Counted from the first letter of the stretch, positions 26,133 to 35,198 are shown. The stretch: 64,000 nt of DNA from Lentzea sp. NBRC 102530 (GCF_030269365.1 NZ_BSTF01000010.1:1-64000); one strand, 5' to 3'. The notes: generated by a model not told the origin, from the sequence alone. Translations and numbers: made by a program.

Positions 26133-26750
26133 TCACGCCTCCCAAGCCTGCGTCAGCGCCCGCCCGAACAGCTCTACCGGCTGAGCACCGGCGACGGCAA
26201 GCCGCCCGTCGAGTGCCACGAACGGCACCCCGGACACCCCGATGTCGCGCGCACGGGACTCATCGGCCCGCACGGCGTCGGCGTACGACGACGGGTCTTC
26301 CAGCACGGCCTTCACGTCGGCCTCTTCGAGCCCGGCCTCGACCACGATCGAGGTCAGCGACTCGGCCGTGAACAACGACCGCGCCTGACCGAAGTTGGCC
26401 CGCAGCACGGCGTCGAGGACCTGCGGCTGCACGCCCCGCTCGCCCGCCAGGTGCAGCACGCGGTGCACGTCGAACGTGTTGCCGACCTCGCGGTCCAGCC
26501 GGTACTCGAGCCCCTCGTCACGTGCGAGCGCCGCGACGGAGTCCTCCATCTCGGCGGCGCGCGGCCCGAACTTGGCGGCCAGCATGTCCTGCACCGACTC
26601 CACCCCCTCCTTGGTGGGGTCCAGCTCGAACGCGCGGTGCACCACGGTGACCTCGGCACGGTGCTCGAACGCGGCGAGCGCCTTCTCGAAGCGCGCCTTG
26701 CCGATGTAGCACCACGGACAGATGACGTCAGCCCAGAACTCGACCTGCAT
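26133..26750 (-). CDS. DsbA-family thiol oxidoreductase (FrnE-like)
   Basis: A 205-residue cytosolic DsbA-like protein without signal peptide. FWADVICPWCYIGKARFEKA gives the CPWC redox site at the N-terminus, the helical insert follows, and VSGVPFVALDGRLAVAGAQP is the cis-proline region with the family's terminal motif. FrnE-type members are thiol isomerases linked to oxidative or metal stress and polyketide tailoring. First gene of the unit with STAS and DUF1345. It shares its upstream region with the divergent Zur-like site and COG0523 genes, so it may respond to the same metal stress. Confidence 0.85.
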   Translation of the reverse strand: MQVEFWADVICPWCYIGKARFEKALAAFEHRAEVTVVHRAFELDPTKEGVESVQDMLAAKFGPRAAEMEDSVAALARDEGLEYRLDREVGNTFDVHRVLHLAGERGVQPQVLDAVLRANFGQARSLFTAESLTSIVVEAGLEEADVKAVLEDPSSYADAVRADESRARDIGVSGVPFVALDGRLAVAGAQPVELFGRALTQAWEA

Positions 26751-26791
26751 CGTTCGATCATGTCACGACCAGGCCGGGACGTCCGTTCAGA

Positions 26792-26804
26792 AACGATAAT
26801 CGTT
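26792..26804. promoter_or_regulatory. Zur-like palindromic operator
   Basis: AACGATAATCGTT is a perfect 13-base palindrome, 19 bases before the ATG of the first COG0523 gene and 42 bases before the DsbA-like gene on the other strand. It resembles the AT-cored dyads bound by Zur/Fur repressors of actinobacteria, and COG0523 metallochaperones are classic Zur targets. The assignment rests on pattern and context. Confidence 0.55.
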
Positions 26805-26822
26805 GTCATGTAGGCTGCGGGC

Positions 26823-27833
26823 ATGGCAGCACGGGTCGTATTGGTAGCCGGGTTCACGCAGCACGACGTCGCGGACGAGCTCTGGCGGGCGTCGCCGGAG
26901 TCGGCGCTGGTCAGGCACGATCTGAGCGGCCTGGCCGAGGGCGTGGTGCGACGCTGGAAGGACGGCACGCTCACCGTGCTGGAGCTCGCGCACGGCTGCG
27001 TCTCGTGCACGTTGCGGCTCGACCTCGTCCCGTTGCTCGAAGGCATCGACGGGCGGGTGATCGTGCACCTCGACCCGATGCTCGAACCCGAGGCGGTCTG
27101 CTTCGCGCTGGCGGAGACCGAGGTGGAGGTCGAGGCCGTCGTGACGGTGGTCGACACCGCGACCTGGCTCGACGACGCGACCGGCACCGACTCGCTCGCC
27201 GACCGCGGGATGCGCGCGGCCGAGAACGACGAGCGGACCGTCGCTCAGGTCGTGGTCGGGCAGGCCGAGTTCGCGGACGCCCTGGTGCTGACCGGCGAGC
27301 CCGATCCGGTGCTCACGGCGGTCCTCGACCGCCTCTCCCCCACCGCACCCCGCGAACCCGCCACCGGCGACGTCGCCGCGTTGCTCGACGCCATTGCGCC
27401 GAGCGCGCGGCGGGGCGAGATCGACGACGGGTTCGGCTCGCTGCTGTTCGGGCGGCCGCCGCTGGAACCCGCGCACGGCGTGGCCGTCGTCCACTTCACC
27501 GACCGCCGCCCGTTCCACCCGATGCGCCTGCACGACAGCATCGGCGTGCTGCTCGACGGCGTGGTCCGGGTGCGGGGCCGGGTGTGGATCGCGAGCCAGC
27601 CCGACGCGGCACTGTGGCTCGAGTCCGCGGGCGGCGGGTTGCGCGTCGGCAACCTGGGGCCGTGGGAGGGCGAACAGGACCAGGAGGTCGTCGTGATCAC
27701 CCGGTCCGCCGACCCGGCGCACGTCCTCGCGGCGCTGCGCTCGGCCCTGGTGACCGACGAGGAACTGGGCCTGATCACCGAACTCGACTTCGCCGACCCG
27801 TTCACCGACTGGCACGAGGAGCTGGAACTCTGA
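26823..27833 (+). CDS. COG0523/CobW-like protein without a functional P-loop
   Basis: A 336-residue CobW-family protein. It keeps the metal-binding ELAHGCVSCTLRLD (the CxCC site reduced to CxxC), VVTVVDTATWLDD and the CobW C-terminal domain (GVAVVHFTDRRPFHP, WIASQPDAALWLES). The Walker A position reads GFTQHDVADELW instead of GxxGxGKT, and the NKxD guanine motif is missing (VLTGEPDP). It therefore should not hydrolyse GTP. The stop TGA and the next gene's ATG overlap by one base, so it is made with a complete COG0523 GTPase, probably as a non-catalytic partner. Expression is likely induced under zinc limitation. Confidence 0.85.
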   Translation: MAARVVLVAGFTQHDVADELWRASPESALVRHDLSGLAEGVVRRWKDGTLTVLELAHGCVSCTLRLDLVPLLEGIDGRVIVHLDPMLEPEAVCFALAETEVEVEAVVTVVDTATWLDDATGTDSLADRGMRAAENDERTVAQVVVGQAEFADALVLTGEPDPVLTAVLDRLSPTAPREPATGDVAALLDAIAPSARRGEIDDGFGSLLFGRPPLEPAHGVAVVHFTDRRPFHPMRLHDSIGVLLDGVVRVRGRVWIASQPDAALWLESAGGGLRVGNLGPWEGEQDQEVVVITRSADPAHVLAALRSALVTDEELGLITELDFADPFTDWHEELEL

Positions 27834-28894
27834 TGCGCACCCCCGTGACCGTGCTGTCCGGTTTCCTGGGCGCCGGCAAGACGACGCTGCTCAACCACGT
27901 GCTCGCGAACCGCGAGAACCGCCGGGTCGCGGTGATCGTGAACGACATGAGCGAGGTCAACATCGACGCGGCGCTGATCGACCGCTCCACGGAGCGGCTG
28001 GTCGAGCTCACCAACGGCTGCATCTGCTGCACGTTGCGCGAGGACCTGCTCGACAGCGTCGGCGACCTGGCGCGCTCCGGCCGGTTCGACACGATCCTGG
28101 TCGAGTCGACGGGCATCTCCGAGCCGATGCCGGTGGCGGCGACGTTCGACTGGACGTTCGAGGACGGCACGAGCCTCTCCGACCACGCGCGGCTCGACAC
28201 CATGGTCACGCTCGTGGACGCCTCGGGCTTCCTGCGCGAGATGGCCGCGGGCGACGTCTCGGATCTCCTCGTGGACCAGGTGGAGTTCGCGAACGTGCTG
28301 GTGGTCAACAAGACCGACCTCGCCGACGACCTGCCCAAGCTCGACGCGTTGCTGCGCCGCCTGAACCCGTCCGCCCGTGTGCTGCACACGCGCCGAGGCG
28401 TCGTGGATCTGGCGGACGTGCTCGACACCGGTCTCTACGACCCGATCACGGCCGCGCAGGCACCGGGCTGGGCCGCCGAACTCGCGGGCGGGCACACGCC
28501 GGAGACCGAGGAGTACGGCATCCGGTCGGTCACCTACCGCGCCTCACGGCCGTTCCACCCCGCTCGACTGGTCGACGCGCTGGGCGACTGGGAAGGAGTG
28601 TTGCGCAGCAAGGGTTTCTGCCACATCGCATCCCGGCCGGAGGTGCTGGCGGTGTGGTCGCAGGCCGGTCCGAACCTCGTCATCGAACCCGGCGAGCTGC
28701 TCTCCGGCACGCAGGCGCGGCAGGAGCTGGTGTTCATCGGCGTCGACCTCGACCTGACCGAACCGGCCCGGCGCCTGGACCCCGCGCTGCTCACCGACGC
28801 CGAGCTCGCCGCAGGACCCGAGACCTGGCGGACGTTCGAGGACCCGTTGCCGCAGTGGGACTTCAGCGATCTGCACGACCACGCGCACCCGTGA
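27833..28894 (+). CDS. COG0523 GTPase, putative zinc metallochaperone
   Basis: A complete 353-residue CobW/COG0523 GTPase. It has the P-loop LSGFLGAGKTTLLNH near residue 9, the metal motif TNGCICCTLREDL, Walker B ESTGISEP and guanine specificity VNKTDLADDL. The CobW C-terminal domain includes RSVTYRASRPFHPARL. Members deliver zinc or cobalt to client enzymes. This copy has a C-terminal DHAHP tail that could bind metal. It follows its degenerate paralogue by a TGATG overlap. Its 3' end overlaps the convergent mannosyltransferase by 32 bases. Confidence 0.9.
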   Translation: MRTPVTVLSGFLGAGKTTLLNHVLANRENRRVAVIVNDMSEVNIDAALIDRSTERLVELTNGCICCTLREDLLDSVGDLARSGRFDTILVESTGISEPMPVAATFDWTFEDGTSLSDHARLDTMVTLVDASGFLREMAAGDVSDLLVDQVEFANVLVVNKTDLADDLPKLDALLRRLNPSARVLHTRRGVVDLADVLDTGLYDPITAAQAPGWAAELAGGHTPETEEYGIRSVTYRASRPFHPARLVDALGDWEGVLRSKGFCHIASRPEVLAVWSQAGPNLVIEPGELLSGTQARQELVFIGVDLDLTEPARRLDPALLTDAELAAGPETWRTFEDPLPQWDFSDLHDHAHP

Positions 28895-30014
28895 CCGCGA
28901 GGGTGACGAGGGCGAGCGCCGGGTACACCCAGCCGAGCAGGGCGAGCGGCCACGGCCGGGGGATCTCCCAGATCGACGGCTGGAGGTTGATCAGCACGGT
29001 GATCACGTCCGACAGCACCGCGACCACCCACACACCCGCGAGCACGTGATCGCGCCGCGCGTGGACCAGCCACAGCACCAGCGGGATCACCCACAGCCAG
29101 TGGTGGCTCCACGAGATCGGTGACACCAGCAATCCGAAGAGCTGCACGGTGATCACGGCCGACAACGTGTCGTTCGCGCGCACGGCGGCCCTCAACGCGA
29201 ACCCCGTCAGCACGGCCGACACCACCACCGCGAGCAGCCACGGCCACGACGTCTCCACGTCGTAGCCGAGCGAACGCGACACCGCACCGCGCAACGACTG
29301 GTTGATCACCGAGCCGACCGGACCCACCCGGTCGGCCGCGCCGAGCAGCTCGAACCAGTAGCGCCACGAATCCTTCGCCGACACGGCGAACCCCAGCGCG
29401 ACCGTGATCAGGAAGCCGCCGATCGACCACAGCGCGGCCATCCACCGGCGCGTGACCAGGAAGTACAACCCGGAGATCGCCGGCGTGAGCTTCAGGCCCG
29501 CCGCGACGCCGACGCCGAGTCCCGCGACCACCTGCCGGACGGCGAGCATCGCCGCGAACACCCCGGCGACCAGCACCAGGTTGATCTGTCCGAAGTCGAG
29601 GGTCTTGCGCACCGGCTCGAACCACAGCGTCACGGCCGTCCACAGCAGAGCGCGGCGCCTCCACGTCACGTCGTACGGCTGGTCCTGCGCGGCGGCCAAC
29701 GCCCGCAGCGCCGTCCGCACGAGCCACCACAGGCACACCAGCGACAGCACCTGCCACACGACCCGCGCGGCGATCCACGGCAGCGCGGAGAGCGGCAGGA
29801 ACACCGCGGCCGCGAACGGCGGGTAGGTGAACGGCAGCGGGAAGTCCGGCGTGAACGGCATGTCGATCGAGTAGAGCTCGTCGGTCAGCACGTTCGGCGC
29901 GAGCGTCCAGTAGACCTTGAGATCGATCATCCCCCAGTTCGCCGTCGCGGCGTAGACGGCCAGCGACACCAGCAACACCAGCGGCGCGAACCTCAGCACG
30001 CGCTGTTCGATCAC
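28863..30014 (-). CDS. GT87 polyprenol-phosphate-mannose-dependent mannosyltransferase
   Basis: A 383-residue membrane glycosyltransferase (DUF2029/GT87) with about ten helices. An acidic loop after the first helix, MIDLKVYWTLAP, carries the catalytic Asp typical of GT-C enzymes. FTYPPFAAAVFLPLSALPW, LDFGQINLVLVAG and SPISWSHHWLWVIPLVLW are GT87 signatures. PimE-like members add mannose to lipid glycans of the cell envelope. I chose GTG 30014 because AGGAGGAG lies just upstream; ATG 30047 is an alternative. A second GT87 lies 1 kb away, beyond the protease. Confidence 0.85.
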   Translation of the reverse strand: MIEQRVLRFAPLVLLVSLAVYAATANWGMIDLKVYWTLAPNVLTDELYSIDMPFTPDFPLPFTYPPFAAAVFLPLSALPWIAARVVWQVLSLVCLWWLVRTALRALAAAQDQPYDVTWRRRALLWTAVTLWFEPVRKTLDFGQINLVLVAGVFAAMLAVRQVVAGLGVGVAAGLKLTPAISGLYFLVTRRWMAALWSIGGFLITVALGFAVSAKDSWRYWFELLGAADRVGPVGSVINQSLRGAVSRSLGYDVETSWPWLLAVVVSAVLTGFALRAAVRANDTLSAVITVQLFGLLVSPISWSHHWLWVIPLVLWLVHARRDHVLAGVWVVAVLSDVITVLINLQPSIWEIPRPWPLALLGWVYPALALVTLAVTGARGRADR

Positions 30015-30108
30015 CAGGCTCCTCCTGAGGACGTACGACGATCTCATCCTAAAAGCTGGTTCGGGCCGCACGACGCAACGCCCTCCCGAGACGTCACGTC
30101 CCCTGATC

Positions 30109-30993
30109 ATGACCTGGAAAGCGCTGAGCGCGTCCGCACTCGTCCTGTCGGCGGCCCTCGTCCCGGCCCCGGCGCGGGCGGCGGAAGCGGGCCGGGTGGT
30201 GACCGGAGTGTCCGAACAGGACCGTTCGGCAGCACTCGCCCACTGGACGCCGGAGCGGATGAGATCGGTCGGCGACGGCGATCTGCCGCCCGCCGAGCAG
30301 ATCTCGTGGCCACACGACCAGGTGCCGGGCGTGGGCAGGCTGTTCATGTCCACGTCGACCGGGCAGGACCACTCCTGCACCGCGACGGTCGTGCCCAGCA
30401 CCACCAAGGACGTCGTGCTGACGGCCGGGCACTGCGTCAACGGCGGCTTCGACCGCTGGGACAACCCGATCAAGATCCTCAACGTGGTCTTCGCGCCCGG
30501 TTACGACCGCGGTGCGCGCAACGGGGTGTTCGCGGCACGCGCGTTCGCGTGGTCCGACACCTACACCGGGCCGACCAGCGGGCTGGACGACGACGCGGTG
30601 ATCGCGCTCGACCCCGTGGACGGCAGGCACGTGCAGGACGTCGCGGGCGCGCAGGACGTGTCGTTCGACGTGGTCACGGGCCCGGTGGACACCACGATCC
30701 TGGGGTATCCGGTGTCGCAGCTCGCGAAGGGTGAGGCGCTGCTGTCGTGCGTGCGGCCGGCCACGTTGGAGGTCAACTCGGTCCTGAGCGCGTGGGAGAC
30801 GGACTGCGACCTCGCCGGTGGTGCGAGCGGTGGGCCCTGGCTGCGCGGGTTCGACCCCGCCACCGGGAGGGGAACGATCTTCTCGGTCACCAGCCGGGGC
30901 AGCATGAACGGCGACCTGGTCACCACGGACCTGAGCGGAGCCGCGTTCTCCGAGGCCGTCGAAGCGCTGTACGCCGGCGCCGGCGACCTGTGA
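30109..30993 (+). CDS. Secreted trypsin-like serine protease (S1 family)
   Basis: A 294-residue exported protease. The signal peptide is MTWKALSASALVLSAALVPA. After a propeptide-like stretch the S1 triad is visible: His in VVLTAGHCVNGG, Asp in GLDDDAVIALDP and Ser in AGGASGGPWLRGF. Cysteines at HSCTAT, GHCV, LSCVRP and TDCD fit two disulfides. It resembles the actinobacterial V8/glutamyl-endopeptidase-like secreted proteases. It stands between two mannosyltransferases, which may be coincidental. Confidence 0.85.
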   Translation: MTWKALSASALVLSAALVPAPARAAEAGRVVTGVSEQDRSAALAHWTPERMRSVGDGDLPPAEQISWPHDQVPGVGRLFMSTSTGQDHSCTATVVPSTTKDVVLTAGHCVNGGFDRWDNPIKILNVVFAPGYDRGARNGVFAARAFAWSDTYTGPTSGLDDDAVIALDPVDGRHVQDVAGAQDVSFDVVTGPVDTTILGYPVSQLAKGEALLSCVRPATLEVNSVLSAWETDCDLAGGASGGPWLRGFDPATGRGTIFSVTSRGSMNGDLVTTDLSGAAFSEAVEALYAGAGDL

Positions 30994-31010
30994 TGAGGGA
31001 AGGATCGACG

Positions 31011-31145
31011 ATGAACGACAGGTACGAGTCGGTCGCGGCCACAAGGCTGCTCGCCGGGAACGGCCACACCGTCATGGTGTCGTGGCCGGACGGGCAACAA
31101 CTGAAGGGGTCGTCGGCCGAACTGACGGACGTGTCTCCTGTCTGA
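31011..31145 (+). CDS. Possible 44-residue protein
   Basis: An ATG preceded by AGGGAAGG at seven bases opens 44 codons: MNDRYESVAATRLLAGNGHT, then VMVSWPDGQQLKGSSAELTD and VSPV. It follows the protease by 17 bases and could be translated from the same transcript. No family is recognised. Its last 74 bases overlap the end of the convergent mannosyltransferase gene, which weakens the case. Confidence 0.4.
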   Translation: MNDRYESVAATRLLAGNGHTVMVSWPDGQQLKGSSAELTDVSPV

Positions 31146-32241
31146 AAGCCAGGCCTCCCACCGTGATCGCGGTCAGCCACACGTAGGTGTCGAACTCGTG
31201 CAGTCGCGTCACGAACACGAGGAACACAGCACCCGCGAGCCAGAAGTGGCGCCGCAGCACCAGGAACACCAGCACCGGCACGCACCACACCCAGTGGTGC
31301 AGCCACGAGACCGGTGAGGCCAGCAGCCCGGCGGCCGCGATGACGAACAGAGCGACGAGGTCGTCACGCGTCCGCCGGGCCACCAGCCACGCCGTCAGCA
31401 CCGCGAGACCGGCGAACGCCACCCACAGCAGGGTCTCGAACCCCGGCGCGAGACCGAACCCGCGCAGCACACCGCGGATCGACTGGTTCGTCGCGAGCGA
31501 CATGTCCCCGATCCGGTCGGGGTTCAGCAGCGAGTGCAGCCAGTACTGCGAAGAATCCGTTGGGGCGGCGAGGAATCCGGCCACCGCGAGGCCGAGGAAC
31601 GTCGCGGCGGACGTCCCGGCCGCCCGCCAGTCCCGCCGGGCCAGGAAGTAGAGCACGAAGATCGCGGGCGTCAGCTTGACCGCCGCGGCCACGCCGATCA
31701 GCACGCCGCGCCACCGCCGGTCCGTCACCAGCAGGACGTCGAGGACGACCAGCGCCAGCAGGTACAGGTTGATCTGCCCGTAGCCGTAGGTCATCCACAC
31801 GGGGTCCAGGGCCAGCGCGCCGACCGGCACCAGCAACCCGGCCGTCCAGGTGAGACGCGGGTTCACCTTCCCCGCCACCGCGACGCACACCACCGTCAGC
31901 GCCACGAACCCGGACACGACCATCAACGGGAACAGCAGCGGCGACGGCACGAAGCTCAGCGCGCTGAACAGCACCGCCGCCGCGGGCGGGTACGTGAACG
32001 GCAGCCGCGGGTCGAGCGGCGGCCCGGTGAACCCGGTGTAGAGCGATCTGCCCTCGAGCCAGGCGAGCCCGCCGAGCCGGTACACGTCGAGGTCGATCGG
32101 GTAGTGACCCGACCAGGTGAAAAGCAGCCACGCCAGTGCCGCACACCAGGCCGCACCAGCGAGAACGGGGAAGAATCCGCGCGGAACCAGAACGGTTTTC
32201 CGCGTCGACGACACGATTGACACCCATTCGAAATTATCCAC
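31072..32241 (-). CDS. Second GT87 mannosyltransferase
   Basis: A 389-residue membrane protein of the same DUF2029/GT87 family as the gene at 28.9-30.0 kb. It has the acidic motif HYPIDLDVYRLGGLAWLEGR after the first helix, PRLPFTYPPAAAVLFSAL, YGYGQINLYLLALVVLDVLL and SPVSWLHHWVWCVPVLVFLV. It is about one third identical by eye to its neighbour. The GTG start at 32241 is uncertain, and GTG 32223 is possible. A Pro/Thr-rich basic tail follows the last helix. It probably takes polyprenyl-phosphate mannose as donor on the outer membrane face. Confidence 0.85.
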   Translation of the reverse strand: MDNFEWVSIVSSTRKTVLVPRGFFPVLAGAAWCAALAWLLFTWSGHYPIDLDVYRLGGLAWLEGRSLYTGFTGPPLDPRLPFTYPPAAAVLFSALSFVPSPLLFPLMVVSGFVALTVVCVAVAGKVNPRLTWTAGLLVPVGALALDPVWMTYGYGQINLYLLALVVLDVLLVTDRRWRGVLIGVAAAVKLTPAIFVLYFLARRDWRAAGTSAATFLGLAVAGFLAAPTDSSQYWLHSLLNPDRIGDMSLATNQSIRGVLRGFGLAPGFETLLWVAFAGLAVLTAWLVARRTRDDLVALFVIAAAGLLASPVSWLHHWVWCVPVLVFLVLRRHFWLAGAVFLVFVTRLHEFDTYVWLTAITVGGLAFRQETRPSVRPTTPSVVARPATTP

Positions 32242-32367
32242 GACAACGCCGGTTCACCTTGTTGAACAACCGGCAGAACCACCGGCAGAAGTGCTCTCGC
32301 CAGCAACGACAGACGGGCTCGGGCGTCTAACAGAACGCATAATGCGCAAGAACGAAGGGGGCGCGCA

Positions 32368-34698
32368 GTGGGCACGACGGCGTTCGGAGACTTTCTCCGC
32401 TTTTACCGATCGCGTGTTCCGCTGACCCAGGAAGAACTCGCCGAGCAGACAGGTCTGAGCACGCGCGCGATCAGCGACATGGAGCGCGGCCGCACGCTGA
32501 GCCCCCAGTTCCGGACCGTGCAACTCCTCGTCCAGGGCCTGGGGCTGCTCGACGAGGAGGCGGCCGAGTTCACCGCGCTGGCCCGCGCCAGCCGGGTGGT
32601 CGCGGCCCAGGAACGCCCGGAGACCCCGTTCACCGCCACCTCCTGCTCGCTGCCGCCGGTGCTGATCGACCTCACCGGCCGCGAGGCCGAGAAGAAGCTC
32701 CTGACCGGGTTCGCCGCCGACGCCGCCTCGTCGTCGCGCCTGCAGATCGCGGTCGTGCACGGCGCTCCCGGCTCCGGCAAGACCGCGCTGGCCGTGGACG
32801 CTGGCCACCGCCTGGGCGCGCGGTTCGCCGACGGCTGCGTGTTCCTGGACCTGCGCGGCACGGACCCCGAACCCCTCACACCGGGCAAGGCCGCGCACCG
32901 GTTGCTGCGCTCGTTCGGCGTCGACGAACGCCAGATCCCGGCCGACCCGGAGGACAAGCTCTCGCTCTACCGCTCACAGCTGCGCGACCGCACGGTGTTG
33001 CTGGTCCTCGACAACGCCGCGAACGAGGCGCAGGTGCGGCCGTTGCTGGCGTCCAGCCCCGGCACGCTGGTGCTGCTGACCAGCCGCCGGACCCTGACCG
33101 GCCTGGACGCGCGGCACCGCCTGCCGCTGGAGTTGTTGCCGCTCGACCACTCCGTCGAACTCCTGCGGGCCGTCACCGGACCGGACCGGCTGGACGCCGA
33201 ACCGCAGGCGGCCGAACGGGTCGCGGAACTGTGCGGGGGCATGCCGCTGGCGCTGCTCATCGCGGGCAACCGGCTGACCAGCAGACCACAGTGGACGATC
33301 AGCCACCTGGCCGGGCAGCTGGAGGACGAGGGCCGCCGGCTGTCCGTGCTGCGCGCGGGCGACCTCCAGGTGCGGGCCGCGTTCGAACTCTCCTACCACC
33401 AGCTCAGCCCCGCCGCCGCGACGTTGTTCCGCAGGCTGGCGCTGATCCCGAGCCCGGACACGAGCGTGTCCCTGGCGTCCGTGCTCGTCGACGACGCCGA
33501 GGAGGCGTTGGAGGAACTGGCCGACGCGAGCCTGCTGGGCATCGGCGAGACCCCTGGCCGCTACACCCGTCACGACCTGCTGCACGTCTTCGCCTCCGAA
33601 CGCCTGGAGCTCGACGACACCCCGGCCACCGTCCACGAGGCCAGGACCCGGCTGCGCCACTGGATCCTCGACGTGGCCACCCGGGCGGCCCGCTTCTTCG
33701 ACCACGACGTCCCGGCCGAACGCGCCGGTCCCGTGCACGACAGGGACTCCGCCGCGAAGTGGCTCGACCGGGAACTGGAGAACTGGCGCGGAGCACTGCG
33801 CGAGGCCGCCGACGCCGGCGAGCACAGCCGCGTTCTCGCGCTCGCGCAAGCGATGCACTGGTACTCGGACATGCACGGCGTCGGCGAACTGTGGCGAGAG
33901 GTCTTCGCCGCGGGTGCCCACGCGGCCCGTCAGCTGCACGCCCCGCAAGACGCCGCAGAGCAGCTCAACTACCTCTCCTGGGCGCTCTACGCGTTGTGCG
34001 GCAGGCCCCAGGAAGCCCTGACCGTGCACGAACAGGCGGCGGCGATCCCGGTGGGCACCCTCACCGAGGCCTGGACCTGGTACTACGGCTCGGCGATCCG
34101 GCGGCGGGTCGGCGAGCCGGACGAGGCCGTCACGCTAGGCCGCAGGTCCGTGAACCTGTTCGAACAGGCCCGTTACCCGATCGGCGAGAACCTCGCGCTG
34201 TCGTTGCTGGGCCTCATGCTGCACACGACGGGCAACCTCGGCGAGGCGGTCGAGGTGCAGCAACGCGCCGTCGACCAGCACCGCGCGGCCTCGGGCGACG
34301 ACGAACTGCTGTCCATGATGCTGATCCGGCTCGCCACCACCAGAGCGGCGGCGGGCGAGGTCACCGCCGCGCTGGACCTCCTCGACGAGGCGGAGTCGTT
34401 GTTCCGCAAGCACTCCAACCCGGCCGGCACCGCCCGCGTGCAGCACAACCGCGGCCTGGTGCTGATGGACGCGGGCCGCGTCACCGAGGCGCGCCAGCAA
34501 CTCCTGGCGGCGTTGGGCGAGGCACGCCTGTCCGACCACCGCGTCGAGATCATGGCGCGCCTCGCCGACCTCGCCGACGCGGCCGGAGAACCGGCGCAGG
34601 CGAGAGAACTGCGCGTGCGCGCCCTGGCCGAGTGCGACCGCTACGACACCCCGGCGGTGCGCGTGACGGCCGCCGGCCTGGTCCAGGCGCTGGGCTGA
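32368..34698 (+). CDS. XRE-STAND (NB-ARC) regulator with TPR repeats
   Basis: A 776-residue regulator of the type in which an XRE helix-turn-helix replaces the SARP domain. Residues about 5-65 read GDFLRFYRSRVPLTQEELAE and then GLSTRAISDMERGRTLSPQF. The NB-ARC has P-loop HGAPGSGKTALAVDAGH at about 130, VLLVLDNAANEAQVRPLL, LVLLTSRRTLTGL and GGMPLALLIAG. A winged helix (GRYTRHDLLHVFASERLEL) and TPR helices follow to the end. The GTG follows GAAGGGGGCGC. Such proteins often control secondary metabolism. No cluster is adjacent, and it is divergent from a mannosyltransferase. Confidence 0.9.
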   Translation: MGTTAFGDFLRFYRSRVPLTQEELAEQTGLSTRAISDMERGRTLSPQFRTVQLLVQGLGLLDEEAAEFTALARASRVVAAQERPETPFTATSCSLPPVLIDLTGREAEKKLLTGFAADAASSSRLQIAVVHGAPGSGKTALAVDAGHRLGARFADGCVFLDLRGTDPEPLTPGKAAHRLLRSFGVDERQIPADPEDKLSLYRSQLRDRTVLLVLDNAANEAQVRPLLASSPGTLVLLTSRRTLTGLDARHRLPLELLPLDHSVELLRAVTGPDRLDAEPQAAERVAELCGGMPLALLIAGNRLTSRPQWTISHLAGQLEDEGRRLSVLRAGDLQVRAAFELSYHQLSPAAATLFRRLALIPSPDTSVSLASVLVDDAEEALEELADASLLGIGETPGRYTRHDLLHVFASERLELDDTPATVHEARTRLRHWILDVATRAARFFDHDVPAERAGPVHDRDSAAKWLDRELENWRGALREAADAGEHSRVLALAQAMHWYSDMHGVGELWREVFAAGAHAARQLHAPQDAAEQLNYLSWALYALCGRPQEALTVHEQAAAIPVGTLTEAWTWYYGSAIRRRVGEPDEAVTLGRRSVNLFEQARYPIGENLALSLLGLMLHTTGNLGEAVEVQQRAVDQHRAASGDDELLSMMLIRLATTRAAAGEVTAALDLLDEAESLFRKHSNPAGTARVQHNRGLVLMDAGRVTEARQQLLAALGEARLSDHRVEIMARLADLADAAGEPAQARELRVRALAECDRYDTPAVRVTAAGLVQALG

Positions 34699-34699
34699 C

Positions 34700-35155
34700 T
34701 CAGGCTGTCGCACTCCCCTCCGGGCCTGTGCGCTTCAGCCGGTCGAACTCCTGCGGGTCGTGGGCGCTGAAGAGCGTGATCTCGGCCTTGTGGTCGCGCG
34801 CGAGCCTCCTCAGGGCCGACTGCGAACCGACGCGGTCGTCGTGGTCGGCGGCAGCCCTGGTCTGCACGACGTCGAGCACCGGGTGCGGTTCGGGGTTCTC
34901 CTCGATTTCGCGGTGCTGGGCGTCGCCGCAGTGCAGGAGCCACCTCTCGCCGTTGTGCACCGCCACGCCGGTGTGGCCGGGCAGCGGCGCCAGTTCGAAC
35001 TCCTCGGGCAGGCCCTTCGAGCGCGCCGGAGCGTCGCGGACGGACACCGCGCGCCTGCAGCGGATGCGTGCCAGTCTCGACCACGCGGCGACCTGCACCC
35101 ACGAACCGCTGGTCGACTGCCCCGAGTTCGAGCGCGTGCCGGCTCCCTGAAAAGT
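34700..35155 (-). pseudogene. Metallo-beta-lactamase-fold hydrolase remnant
   Basis: The complement encodes the C-terminal half of an MBL-fold protein: GLPEEFELAPLPGHTGVAVH, WLLHCGDAQHREIEENPEP and AEITLFSAHDPQEFDRL. The N-terminal HxHxDH metal site is absent. PGHTGVAV lacks the few residues that in relatives supply another zinc ligand (PGHTRGHCGVAV). Upstream of about 35080 no homology remains. It is a decayed gene divergent from the intact MerR regulator. The limits are approximate on the 5' side. Confidence 0.65.
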
Positions 35156-35161
35156 TCGCGC

Positions 35162-35192
35162 TTGACCTTCCAGCGGCTGCAACGTTGAGGAT
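35162..35192 (+). promoter_or_regulatory. MerR-type promoter with 19-bp spacer
   Basis: TTGACC at 35162-35167 and GAGGAT at 35187-35192 are separated by 19 bases, the overlong spacing typical of MerR-controlled promoters. The spacer holds the imperfect dyad TTCCAGcggCTGCAA. The -10 ends six bases before the MerR-gene ATG, implying a leaderless autoregulated transcript. Alternatively the GAGG is a ribosome-binding site and the promoter lies elsewhere. Confidence 0.5.
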
Positions 35193-35198
35193 CGGTTC

